A DNA stretch of 10,405 nt, taken from NCBI GenBank assembly GCA_002793745.1, contig PFEE01000057.1, forward strand, positions 1-10,405, written 5' to 3'. The position numbers were made by a program, and so were the translations under genes. The notes under the pieces are model-generated. The model was not told where the DNA came from, did not search any database, and was given only the letters and a program-made list of their open reading frames with translations. Shown in pieces: positions 1 to 7,735 of this stretch. The DNA comes from Candidatus Roizmanbacteria bacterium CG10_big_fil_rev_8_21_14_0_10_45_7. Its GTDB lineage: Bacteria; Patescibacteriota; Microgenomatia; UBA1406. Within the stretch, counting starts at the first letter, position 1; each line of letters begins with the position of its first letter.

Positions 1-930
1 CTCTTTAGTCAATAATCCTTTTTGTGCTCCTACATATGATATGACCGATTTTGAATTGCGGGCACCAGACGCTAAACACTCCGGGATCGTACGTCCATAC
101 AAATGCGCTGCTATAAATCCTGAGGTAAATGCGTCACCCGCGCCCGTGGTATCTACCACATGCTCAAGGCGCAGTGCCGGCTGATAAAAAATATCAGATT
201 GAGTGTGCGCATAGCTGCCAAATTCACCATCGGTAATGATGACGATGGCTGTATCGCTGAGATACAATGCGCGGTGGTAATTAATTTCATTGGGCAGCAG
301 CTCCGTGGGCTTAACACCCAACACGTCGCCCAGTTCATACCGGTTAAAAAAGACAAGGGTGGCCTTACTGAAGATTGAAGAAAGTGTGGAGAGACCGCGC
401 CGACAATCCTTAACGCCGAAGTTAAGCGCCACGGCATGTCCTGCCTCATGTACTATGCCCACCAGCCGATCCCGCTCCTCAAGGGGTATTTCAGGCATGT
501 TCCCTAAAAAAAATAATTGACACTCTCTAAGGGCAGTTAACCGCGGCTGAGTTATATCGAGCCGCAGGTCATGTGAACGGTGGGTAATAATGGTGCGCTC
601 GCCCTTGGCGGACAGTAATATAGTGGAGATGTTTGAAAAGTCAGCCTCCTGTTCAAGTAGGTTAAGATCGATATGCTCGCTCGTTAACTGGTCGCGGATA
701 TATAACGATAATCCGCCTATGCCAACCTGCGACCACAGGGCACCTCGCAGGCCCGCTCGTGTCGTACCAATAATAACATTAGCACCCCCACCCCCCAGAC
801 TGTCATGAAATTCCCCCGCCACATACTTGCCTCCCAACGCAAGAGCAAAGCGGTCATGGCTAATGGTTAATGAATCGTCTCTGAAAAAAAGGTCAAGGGT
901 AAGACTTCCCAGTGCAACTACGTCATGCAT
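1..930 (-). CDS. PfkB-family sugar kinase, C-terminus cut by window edge
   Basis: The 310 visible residues form a ribokinase/PfkB-family kinase, which transfers the ATP gamma-phosphate to a sugar or sugar-phosphate hydroxyl in the cytoplasm. I translated it directly; the frame stays open to base 1, and from family length only a short C-terminal tail is probably missing. Visible motifs are the glycine-rich substrate signature GGGGAN (46-51), the N-x-x-E motif NRYE (196-199), ITDGEFGS (232-239), and the second PfkB signature DTTGAGDAF (260-268) with the presumed catalytic base D266 in the GAGD anion hole. The ATG at 930 overlaps the stop of the enolase homologue by 8 bp (ATGCATGA), so it is probably translationally coupled and last or near last in the operon. 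No Shine-Dalgarno is seen. Substrate cannot be read from sequence: a 6-phosphofructokinase role would suit the operon, but ribokinase, fructokinase or adenosine-kinase-like activity is equally possible. Confidence 0.9.
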   Translation of the reverse strand, partial: MHDVVALGSLTLDLFFRDDSLTISHDRFALALGGKYVAGEFHDSLGGGGANVIIGTTRAGLRGALWSQVGIGGLSLYIRDQLTSEHIDLNLLEQEADFSNISTILLSAKGERTIITHRSHDLRLDITQPRLTALRECQLFFLGNMPEIPLEERDRLVGIVHEAGHAVALNFGVKDCRRGLSTLSSIFSKATLVFFNRYELGDVLGVKPTELLPNEINYHRALYLSDTAIVIITDGEFGSYAHTQSDIFYQPALRLEHVVDTTGAGDAFTSGFIAAHLYGRTIPECLASGARNSKSVISYVGAQKGLLTKE

Positions 931-2191
931 GCCGGAGGTCCGTTTCTATCTGTAACATCCTGTTGTGCTTAGCAAGCCGTTCTCCCCGAGTAATGGATCC
1001 AAACTTTACAAAATCCGCCTGCAGTGCAACCGAAAAATCGGCAATAAAGCTGTCTTGCGTTTCTGCTGCCATTTGGGACAAAATAATACGCATGCCTGCT
1101 TTGCGCACCGCAGCGGCAAACTCAAGCGCCTCGCCCACGGTTCCCCTCTGCAGCGGCTTAACGCATACCGCGTTGCATAACGCATTTTTGCGCGCATACT
1201 CAAGACGGTTCATATTGGTTTGGGTTAGGTCATCGGCCGCAATATAGGCACGGTCTCCCAACACACTGGTTATTTTTTTCCATCCCGCCTCGTCTTTTAT
1301 CGCGCACGGATCCTCCAGAATCAGTGAACGGTATTCGTTATTGAGCTTGTTAAGACGTTCCAAAAACTGATCGGTATTAAGTGGATTAGGACTGTCAGAT
1401 AGATAGTACTTTCCTTTGAAAAAAAACTCAGCGGCAATATCCATGGCAAAATATACATCAACCCCAACCTTTATGTTGCTTTTAAGCATAGCTTCCCTCA
1501 AAATTTCATACGCATCGATGTTTGAAGCTAATGAGGGAATAAAGGCGCCGTCGTTACCAATACCGGCAAATATATTGCGGTACGCAAATACCTTGCTGAG
1601 TCCGTGGTACAGATTAAACGCCAGATCAAGCGCCTGTTCATAGCTTCTGCCGGTTGAGGGCACCATACTAAACTCCTGAAAATTCAATGTTTTTGCCCCG
1701 TGATTGCCTCCTGATATCATGGTAAAAATAGGCGAAGGTACCCGCGAAAGAGGAACTCCTCCCGGCACCATTTTTGCAAACAGGCCATTGAGATACACAT
1801 ATAATTCTTGTCCGGAGAGTAACGCAGCCGCTTTATAAAACAACTCTGAAATCAGGAAGGTGGTGTTTACCCCCAGCACTTCTTTGCGTTCACTCGGATC
1901 TGATTTTTTCAGCCACTCATCTATTTCTCGGCTTTTGTTGGCATCGATACCGATCAGCTTGGGAGCAATAAGGTCATTTACATATTGCAGTGAACGGTCA
2001 ACTCCCTTACCCAAATAATGATCAGTTTCGTCATACAAATATTCTCCAGCAAACTCACCATTATGCTGGCTGTTAGCTATAGACGCCTCCACAGATCTTC
2101 CGTCAGACAACCACATGATTCCGGCTAAGGTTGGGAAACCTAACGAATCAAAAATCTTGCGGGCGGTAAGCTTTTTAACGGTGACTGCCAT
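923..2191 (-). CDS. Divergent enolase homologue with altered active site
   Basis: Clear full-length homologue of enolase (2-phosphoglycerate to PEP), 422 residues from the ATG at 2191. I prefer this start because MAVTVKKLTARKIFDS aligns with the family N-terminus; an upstream ATG at 2206 would add five residues. Conserved features are H164, E173 (QEF), metal ligands D251, E293 and D320, lysines K345 and K396, and the C-terminal block GSITRGERLAKHN (398-410). Several residues that are nearly invariant in enolases are changed: DSRGNP reads DSLGFP (15-20), the mobile loop PSGASTG reads ANSQHNG (39-45), GDEGG reads GNDGA (212-216, so catalytic Glu211 is Asp), and the phosphate-binding H373-R374-S375 is Q-M-A at 373-375. 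The usual C-terminal tail after the LxIE motif is also short. The gene overlaps the PEP synthase gene by 17 bp. Membership of the enolase family is certain; true enolase activity is doubtful, so I give no symbol. Confidence 0.88.
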   Translation of the reverse strand: MAVTVKKLTARKIFDSLGFPTLAGIMWLSDGRSVEASIANSQHNGEFAGEYLYDETDHYLGKGVDRSLQYVNDLIAPKLIGIDANKSREIDEWLKKSDPSERKEVLGVNTTFLISELFYKAAALLSGQELYVYLNGLFAKMVPGGVPLSRVPSPIFTMISGGNHGAKTLNFQEFSMVPSTGRSYEQALDLAFNLYHGLSKVFAYRNIFAGIGNDGAFIPSLASNIDAYEILREAMLKSNIKVGVDVYFAMDIAAEFFFKGKYYLSDSPNPLNTDQFLERLNKLNNEYRSLILEDPCAIKDEAGWKKITSVLGDRAYIAADDLTQTNMNRLEYARKNALCNAVCVKPLQRGTVGEALEFAAAVRKAGMRIILSQMAAETQDSFIADFSVALQADFVKFGSITRGERLAKHNRMLQIETDLRHA

Positions 2192-4472
2192 GAAGCTCAA
2201 GAGCATGAACTTGTTGATTGACGCGAGTAAATGCGTCAGGGCTTACGGAGACGCTGGTAATGCCGGCGCGCACCACAAACTCAAGCATTTCTGGGTAATC
2301 AGAAACCGACTGCCCGCAAATTGATGCCGTTACGCCGCGGCTCGCGCATGTTTGAATGGTTTTCTTCAAAGCCCACAGTACCGCCTCATTGCGCTCATCA
2401 TACAAATGCGCCAGCATTTCATTATCACGGTCAATGCCCAGCATAAGCATCGTGAGGTCATTGCTTCCAATAGAAATGCCGTCTACTCCCACATCCAAAA
2501 ATGAATCAAGCAGCAGCACGTTTACCGGAAGCTCGACCATCATCCAAAACTTAAAGTCTTTACCAAACTTCAATCCATGCTCTTCAATCATATGCTTGGT
2601 TTGTGCCAAATGCTGAGGCGTGCGCACAAACGGAACCATCACATGAACATTATCAAGGCCGCTCTCACGAACCTTCTTTAATGCCTCAACTTCAAGCGCA
2701 AATACCTCGGGTTCACGGGTATACCGATAGGCGCCCCGGTATCCAATTAATGGATTTTCCTCATGCGGTTCTACTTCACGGCCGCCATTCAGGAAACGGT
2801 ATTCGTTGGTTTTAAAATCAGTGGTTCGGTACACTACGGGGCGCGGGTAAAACGCTTTTGCAATTTCGGCTATCCCTTGCACCATATGTTTGGTAAATAT
2901 ACTTCCCCTGCCTCGTTTTAATAACACTGCCGGATGCTCGCCCAGATTGGCTATCATAAATTCTGCCCGCAGCAATCCTACACCGTCAGCAGGTATGGCA
3001 CTTACTTTTTTGGCTAACTCAGGTTCACCCAGATTAAGATATATTTTTGTCTTGGTATTAAAAATGCGCCCATCTTTTTTTTCCTCTTTGCGCTCAACTA
3101 CGCCCCGCAACACCTCACCGGAGCTCCCGTTGACCGTTACCAGTTCGTGTTCCTTAAGCAGGCTCATGGCATTATCAACTCCCACCACGCACGGGATTCC
3201 CAGCTCGCGCGATACAATGGCCGCATGCGATGTTCTGCCGCCCCGTTCGGTAATAATCGCTGATGCCTTTTTCATAGCCGGCACATAGTCTGGATTGGTT
3301 TGCTGCGCCACCAACACATCTTTGTCTCTAATGGTTCCGATTTCTTTAGGTGAGCGCAGCTTTACCACCGGCCCACTGGCGATGCCCGGGGACGCCGGAT
3401 CGCCCTTTGCAATCACATGATGCGATACGGTAATATCCTCCTGTTGTGTACCCTGCTTGCCATGCAACGTCGTGATGGGCCGTGACTGGGTAATAAACAG
3501 TTTTCCTTTTTCGTACGCCCATTCAATGTCTTGCGGAAAATAGTAATGCCTTTCTATCTGCTTGCCCACGCGTGCCACTTCCACGATCTGCTTATCGGTA
3601 ATTTTCTGCTGCGATCCTTCCCGTTTCGTCAGTTTGTATTCAACATTTTTCGTTCCCCGTTTTACAAAACGCACTTCCTGCGTGCCAATGCGTTTCTCGT
3701 GTATTTCCAGGTTATCCTTAGTTACCAAATATTGATCCGGCGTTACCTTGCCCTGCACGATATATTCACCCAATCCAAAGATAGCTTCAATCACCAACAT
3801 CTTCTTATTATTCGTCACCGGATCAACCGTAAACATAATGCCGGAGGTGTCCGACTGAACCATGCGCTGCACGACCGCAGCCAACCCAACCTTAAAATGA
3901 TCGAACTTTTTCTCAGACCGGTAAAATATGGCCCGCTGGGTAAATAACGATGCCCAGCACGCCTTGATCTGGCGTACGACATGTGACTCGCCCTGGACAT
4001 TTAAATACGTTTCCTGCTGCCCGGCAAAAGACGCGTCCGGCAAATCCTCTGCCGTTGCACTGCTGCGTATGGCTACCAGTGCCGGTTTATACGCTGCCTT
4101 GATACGATAGGCCAGTGATACCACACCTTGTGTACGTGCCTCATGCTCATACAGCTGCTCATAATAGGTTGCAATATGATCAGATAAACTCTCGGGCACC
4201 GACGACTCTATAATCAACTCCTGAATTTTGTCAGACACACGACTCAAGCTGGCAGTATCTTTATGATCAAGCTCAGTCAGGTAAGTTGCTATTTTTGGCC
4301 GCAGGCCGGTCTCATCAAGAAAGTTGTAGTAAGCTTGTGACGTAACGATAAATCCATAGGGAATGGGGAAACCTGCCCGGGTCATTTCTCCCAAATTGGC
4401 GCCTTTGCCTCCTACCAATGGGATGTTTTCTTTACCAACCTCTTCAAACCAAACAATCAATTTACGCACCAT
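2175..4472 (-). CDS. ppsA: Phosphoenolpyruvate synthase
   Basis: PEP synthase (pyruvate, water dikinase; pyruvate + ATP + H2O to PEP + AMP + Pi), 765 residues from the ATG at 4472; a TTG two codons upstream at 4478 is a weaker alternative. The length is close to the roughly 790 residues of E. coli PpsA. Domains in order: N-terminal ATP-binding PPDK_N domain (VGGKGANLGEM at 20-30, RSSATAED at 136-143, ITQSRPI at 327-333), the swivelling phosphohistidine domain with GGRTSHAA (411-418, phosphorylated H416), and the C-terminal PEP/pyruvate TIM barrel with GLLRAEF (499-505), NPLIGYRG (573-580), SIGSNDLT (667-674) and catalytic C719 in CGQ. All key residues are present. It sits 62 bp after pgk and overlaps the enolase homologue by 17 bp. 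It normally runs in the gluconeogenic direction; in some archaea the same enzyme is used glycolytically in place of pyruvate kinase, and the sequence does not decide between these. Confidence 0.96.
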   Translation of the reverse strand: MVRKLIVWFEEVGKENIPLVGGKGANLGEMTRAGFPIPYGFIVTSQAYYNFLDETGLRPKIATYLTELDHKDTASLSRVSDKIQELIIESSVPESLSDHIATYYEQLYEHEARTQGVVSLAYRIKAAYKPALVAIRSSATAEDLPDASFAGQQETYLNVQGESHVVRQIKACWASLFTQRAIFYRSEKKFDHFKVGLAAVVQRMVQSDTSGIMFTVDPVTNNKKMLVIEAIFGLGEYIVQGKVTPDQYLVTKDNLEIHEKRIGTQEVRFVKRGTKNVEYKLTKREGSQQKITDKQIVEVARVGKQIERHYYFPQDIEWAYEKGKLFITQSRPITTLHGKQGTQQEDITVSHHVIAKGDPASPGIASGPVVKLRSPKEIGTIRDKDVLVAQQTNPDYVPAMKKASAIITERGGRTSHAAIVSRELGIPCVVGVDNAMSLLKEHELVTVNGSSGEVLRGVVERKEEKKDGRIFNTKTKIYLNLGEPELAKKVSAIPADGVGLLRAEFMIANLGEHPAVLLKRGRGSIFTKHMVQGIAEIAKAFYPRPVVYRTTDFKTNEYRFLNGGREVEPHEENPLIGYRGAYRYTREPEVFALEVEALKKVRESGLDNVHVMVPFVRTPQHLAQTKHMIEEHGLKFGKDFKFWMMVELPVNVLLLDSFLDVGVDGISIGSNDLTMLMLGIDRDNEMLAHLYDERNEAVLWALKKTIQTCASRGVTASICGQSVSDYPEMLEFVVRAGITSVSVSPDAFTRVNQQVHALELHGSHR

Positions 4473-4480
4473 ATACAATC

Positions 4481-4509
4481 AGTATGGAGGAAATTCACAA
4501 AAGATTCAA
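4481..4509 (-). promoter_or_regulatory. Weak candidate internal promoter before ppsA
   Basis: On the minus strand TTGAAT (4509-4504), 17 bp, then CATACT (4486-4481), four matches in each hexamer. It lies in the only sizeable gap inside the operon and would start transcription 1-2 nt before the ATG at 4472. Chance occurrence is quite possible. Confidence 0.25.
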
Positions 4510-4522
4510 GCTGCGACTTGAA
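4505..4522. other. Small inverted repeat in the pgk-ppsA gap
   Basis: TTCAAG and CTTGAA flank a 6-nt loop, giving a 6-bp stem with only two G-C pairs. In the minus-strand transcript it is followed by a short U-rich run (TCTTTTG), but it is too weak to call a rho-independent terminator. It may be an mRNA processing or attenuation element, or nothing. The 62-bp gap holds no gene. Confidence 0.25.
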
Positions 4523-4534
4523 GAGGTATGTACT

Positions 4535-5728
4535 TCAGGCGGCATCTTTAAGTGCTTCAATACCGGGGAGGGTTCCCTTTTCTATATACTCAAGCATGGC
4601 GCCACCGCCCGTTGAGATGTGAGTAATATGATCGAGGTATTCTTTTTTAGAAATAGCTGAGAGTGTATCACCGCCGCCCACAATGGATAAGGCTTGCCTG
4701 TTTTGCGCAATGGCATAATACAAATAATCAGTACCGCGACGGTACTGGAGGTTTTCCATATACCCCACCGGCCCGTTCCAGATAATAGTTTTTGCGTCAC
4801 TCAGTACCGTTCCCATTTTAGCCTGCGTCTCAGGACCGATATCAAGTATCATATCGCTTGCGCCCACCTCCGCTACCAGTTTTACCGCACCACCGGTGTG
4901 CTCATCAGCAGGATCCCCCACTACCACATCGTCAGGCAGCAATAGATGGGTATTATGTTTTTTGGCAAAGACGAGAAACTCCTGCGCCAGAGGAACTTCT
5001 TCTGCAACCAGTACACTTTTGCCCACTTCATACCCTGCTGCCTTTAAAAACACCGTAGCTAATCCACCACCCACTATCAGCGTGTCGGCTATATCAGTGA
5101 GCTTCTTGAGCAGTGCCAATTTAGTCGTGACTTTAATGCCGCCGATTATGGCCACCACTGGATGAGCGGGATGGGAAACTGCGTTATCAATATGTTCAAT
5201 TTCCTTTTTCATCAGCAACCCAGCATACGAGGGCAATAGCTTAGGAATTCCCACAATGGATGCATCTGGTCGGTGTGAAGCACCAAAGGCATCATTTACA
5301 TAGATATCACCAAGGCTGGCAAGGGTTTGAGCAAATGCAGGATCACCCGTTTTCTCACCCTCCCAAAAACGCAGATTTCCAAGTAAGTACACGGTTTTAT
5401 CCTGGTGCACTAGTGCTGTTTTTGCGCTCTCAATATCCTCAACCAGTACCACCGAGTATCCCGGAGGCAACAACGATGCTAACCGGTCTCGCACCGGCTT
5501 CATGGAATAACGGTCTTCTTTCCCTTTCGGACGGCCTAAGTGAGACATAATGATGAGGGTAACCTGGGGATGCTGCAGTATATATTCAATAGTGGGTAAC
5601 GCGGCACGGATGCGTGCATCATCACCAATTTCATTATGCGGACTTAGCGTGATGTTAAAGTCCACGCGTAACAATACTCGTATAGAACCATCCAGTTTTG
5701 CCTGATCAATATAGTGTATGTTATGCAA
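4535..5728 (-). CDS. pgk: Phosphoglycerate kinase
   Basis: Phosphoglycerate kinase, interconverting 1,3-bisphosphoglycerate + ADP and 3-phosphoglycerate + ATP in the cytoplasm. The 397 residues match the normal bacterial length (about 390-400). Visible motifs: RVDFN (21-25), SHLGRPKG (62-69), NLRFWEGEKTGDP (118-130), NDAFGASHR (145-153), GGIKVTTK (196-203), WNGPVG (317-322), GGGDT (351-355) and the C-terminal STGGGAMLEY (372-381). The two-domain fold and the nucleotide and phosphoglycerate sites look intact. The start codon is TTG: the frame has a TAG three codons before it, the next in-frame Met is residue 61, and family alignment needs about 20 residues before RVDFN. The start overlaps the gap stop by 8 bp (TTGCATAA), suggesting coupling to GAPDH translation, which makes the next enzyme upstream in the operon and in the pathway. 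Confidence 0.97.
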   Translation of the reverse strand: MHNIHYIDQAKLDGSIRVLLRVDFNITLSPHNEIGDDARIRAALPTIEYILQHPQVTLIIMSHLGRPKGKEDRYSMKPVRDRLASLLPPGYSVVLVEDIESAKTALVHQDKTVYLLGNLRFWEGEKTGDPAFAQTLASLGDIYVNDAFGASHRPDASIVGIPKLLPSYAGLLMKKEIEHIDNAVSHPAHPVVAIIGGIKVTTKLALLKKLTDIADTLIVGGGLATVFLKAAGYEVGKSVLVAEEVPLAQEFLVFAKKHNTHLLLPDDVVVGDPADEHTGGAVKLVAEVGASDMILDIGPETQAKMGTVLSDAKTIIWNGPVGYMENLQYRRGTDYLYYAIAQNRQALSIVGGGDTLSAISKKEYLDHITHISTGGGAMLEYIEKGTLPGIEALKDAA

Positions 5729-6725
5729 AGCGCTCTACCAAATCTACTAAGCGGGATGAATAACCCCATTCATTGTCATACCAGCCGGTCACTTTCACTA
5801 AGCGCTCATTCACCACCTTGGTGTAATTAGCATCAAAGATAGATGAATGAGGATTACCAATATAGTCACTGGACACAAGCGGTGTCGTCTCATACGCCAT
5901 CAGGCCTTTCATAGACCCGTCAGCTGCAGCTTTGAAGGCTGCATTCACTTCCTCTACGGTAGTTGATCGTTTGAGCTGCGCCGTCACATCGGTGAACGAC
6001 ACAATCGGCACCGGAACTCGCAGTGACATACCGTCAATTCTGCCCTTAAGCTCGGGAATGACGCGCACCACAGCCTCTGCTGCCCCCGTGGTCGTGGGAA
6101 TGATGGACAAATCTGCAGCCCGTGATCGGGTTTCATTTTTATTCGCATCATCAAGCAAACTTTGTGTTGAGGTATATGCATGAACGGTGGTCAGCATCGC
6201 GTGCTCCACGCCAAACGTATCATGCAGTACCTTAATAAGCGGCGCGGCTGAATTCGTGGTGCATGACGCGTTTGAAATAACCTGCACTTTTCTAAAGTTA
6301 ATGCTTGCGTCATTAACGCCCAATACACAATGCGGCATTTCGTCTTTTGCCGGCGCGGTTAATATGACTGTTTTAACCGATCCTCCACCAATATGTTTCT
6401 GCAGATCAGCGGTAGTCATGAATGCTCCCGTAGCATCAACTACCACATCAACATTATGCTGCGCCCACGGTATCTCCTCGGGTGAGTCAACTTGCGACGT
6501 GGCAACCACTACGTCATCAACTTCAATGGCCTGCTCGCGCGCTACCACCGTACGCTCAAACTTTCGGTAAATCGAGTCATACTGCAATAAGTAGGCCAGT
6601 AAGTGGGTTGGCGTTTTTCGCGTATTGATAAGCGCAATATCAAATGTACCGCGCGTGAGGGCAATACGTGCAAATGCCCTCCCGATTCTCCCAAACCCAT
6701 TTAGGCCTACTGTTAGTTTTTTCAT
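5721..6725 (-). CDS. gap: Glyceraldehyde-3-phosphate dehydrogenase, type I
   Basis: Phosphorylating GAPDH, converting glyceraldehyde-3-phosphate + NAD(P)+ + Pi to 1,3-bisphosphoglycerate; 334 residues, normal length. It has the Rossmann motif GLNGFGRIGR (7-16), the active-site block SNASCTTN (151-158) with catalytic C155, H182 in TTVHAYT (179-185), the phosphate-site loop TTTGAA (211-216), R236 (LRVP) and the C-terminal WYDNEWGYS. The positions that fix NAD specificity in Bacillus stearothermophilus GAPDH are all changed: Asp32 is T35 (followed by R36, K37), Leu187 is D193 and Pro188 is A194. This pattern suggests relaxed or NADP(H) preference, but that is an inference. The ATG at 6725 overlaps the isomerase stop by 4 bp (ATGA), and there is no Shine-Dalgarno. 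It might be named gapB if NADP dependence were shown. Confidence 0.97.
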   Translation of the reverse strand: MKKLTVGLNGFGRIGRAFARIALTRGTFDIALINTRKTPTHLLAYLLQYDSIYRKFERTVVAREQAIEVDDVVVATSQVDSPEEIPWAQHNVDVVVDATGAFMTTADLQKHIGGGSVKTVILTAPAKDEMPHCVLGVNDASINFRKVQVISNASCTTNSAAPLIKVLHDTFGVEHAMLTTVHAYTSTQSLLDDANKNETRSRAADLSIIPTTTGAAEAVVRVIPELKGRIDGMSLRVPVPIVSFTDVTAQLKRSTTVEEVNAAFKAAADGSMKGLMAYETTPLVSSDYIGNPHSSIFDANYTKVVNERLVKVTGWYDNEWGYSSRLVDLVERFA

Positions 6726-7735
6726 CGAATATCTTTTAGTGTACCTAATTTTTCCTTAAAGTAATCAACCCAGGGAATAGCGTTGGGATTTTCTTTGTAG
6801 TCTGCGGCCAAATAGTAGGTTAAGTACCCTCCCCACATAAGCACCTCCACAAATTGGGCTATACGCGTACTTGTCTTAACGGTATACGTGTAGGCTCCCA
6901 CTCCGTTTTTTTCAACCACTTCACGAGTGAGGTTCAGGCGCTCACGGTTTCGGTTGATGTACAACTCTGAGTCAATAAACACAAAGGCCAACTTCTTATC
7001 TGGCGGGTTCTTCAGCCCTTCCATCAGGTGATGGTTCAGCTCAGGAATCGTATTGTAGTCAGCAAACAGCTTTGCGGTTTCATTCGTTTGGTTACGGACA
7101 ATGTGTGCGTTCCCCGACAGGTGGTCTGATGCCACATACACCGGAATTACCCCTTTAAGCTTAGTTGCCAGTTCGCGCGCCTCACGGCTCATGGCCTCTT
7201 TCACTCCCGCAATTTCATCTAGTACTGATATATCAGTGGTTGAATTAAGGTAGCCCAGTTGTTCCAAGATACTCGCACACCCAAACAGCATGTAGCCCTG
7301 TCCCATGCGCGGCTGGCCGCTGGGGTTATGCTTGGGTTCAAACTGATAGTAAGGGGCGTTATGCTCTTTTTGTATCGCAATAAGCTCGCCACCGTTACTC
7401 ACCGCAACACACATGGCTCCCGCTTTGTGAGCTTCTTTCAGGTTATATATCACCTCTTCAGTGGTACCCGAATACGATGAGGCAATAAACAGTGTTTTGG
7501 GTCCTACGAAATTCGGGAGCGTATAGGTGTTTAGTTTTGAAAGCGGTCGCGTGAGGAATGTTTTGTACAAACTTTCAAGCACATAAAACACATACATAGA
7601 GCCGCCCATGCCGGCAATCACCATGTTTTCCGCCTCCCGAAAACTATCGGGGAAGTTCACGGCAGCGGCCTCCGCAAGGGCCTGTTTTGCTTGCTCGGGA
7701 ATCAATTCTATTGATTGTAGTGCGGTATCGTTCAT
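6722..7735 (-). CDS. Bifunctional phosphoglucose/phosphomannose isomerase
   Basis: SIS-domain sugar isomerase of the archaeal-type PGI/PMI family, which interconverts glucose-6-P or mannose-6-P with fructose-6-P; 337 residues, the usual size. The first SIS domain holds GMGGSM (42-47) and SSYSGTTEE (86-94), the phosphate-binding serine/threonine loop. QPRMGQGY (141-148) matches the family P-R-x-x-x-G segment. The second domain holds NQTNETAK (215-222), with E219 as the likely catalytic base, and PELNHH (231-236), with a catalytic-site His. The C-terminus (IPWVDYFKEKL) matches the family end helix that carries a conserved Lys. The gene is not related to the larger classical PGI. It lies between phosphomannomutase and gap with 4-bp ATGA overlaps on both sides, which supports supply of fructose-6-P, glucose-6-P and mannose-6-P for both central metabolism and glycan synthesis. 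Confidence 0.93.
   Translation of the reverse strand: MNDTALQSIELIPEQAKQALAEAAAVNFPDSFREAENMVIAGMGGSMYVFYVLESLYKTFLTRPLSKLNTYTLPNFVGPKTLFIASSYSGTTEEVIYNLKEAHKAGAMCVAVSNGGELIAIQKEHNAPYYQFEPKHNPSGQPRMGQGYMLFGCASILEQLGYLNSTTDISVLDEIAGVKEAMSREARELATKLKGVIPVYVASDHLSGNAHIVRNQTNETAKLFADYNTIPELNHHLMEGLKNPPDKKLAFVFIDSELYINRNRERLNLTREVVEKNGVGAYTYTVKTSTRIAQFVEVLMWGGYLTYYLAADYKENPNAIPWVDYFKEKLGTLKDIR

Noticed and set aside
912..1247. Medium plus-strand frames antisense to the enolase homologue and other genes
   Set aside because: They lie opposite well-conserved coding sequence, show no domain-like motifs and have low-complexity, frame-shadow composition.
2176..2206. ATG at 2206 as the start of the enolase homologue
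   Set aside because: It adds five residues not matched in the family and lengthens the overlap with ppsA; the ATG at 2191 fits the conserved N-terminus. Neither has a ribosome binding site, so it stays a minor alternative.
4484..4615. Plus-strand frame starting ATGGAGGAA with a charged, helix-like N-terminus
   Set aside because: It runs antisense through the conserved C-terminus of pgk, has no upstream signal, and only about 50 bases lie outside pgk; it is most likely a shadow frame.
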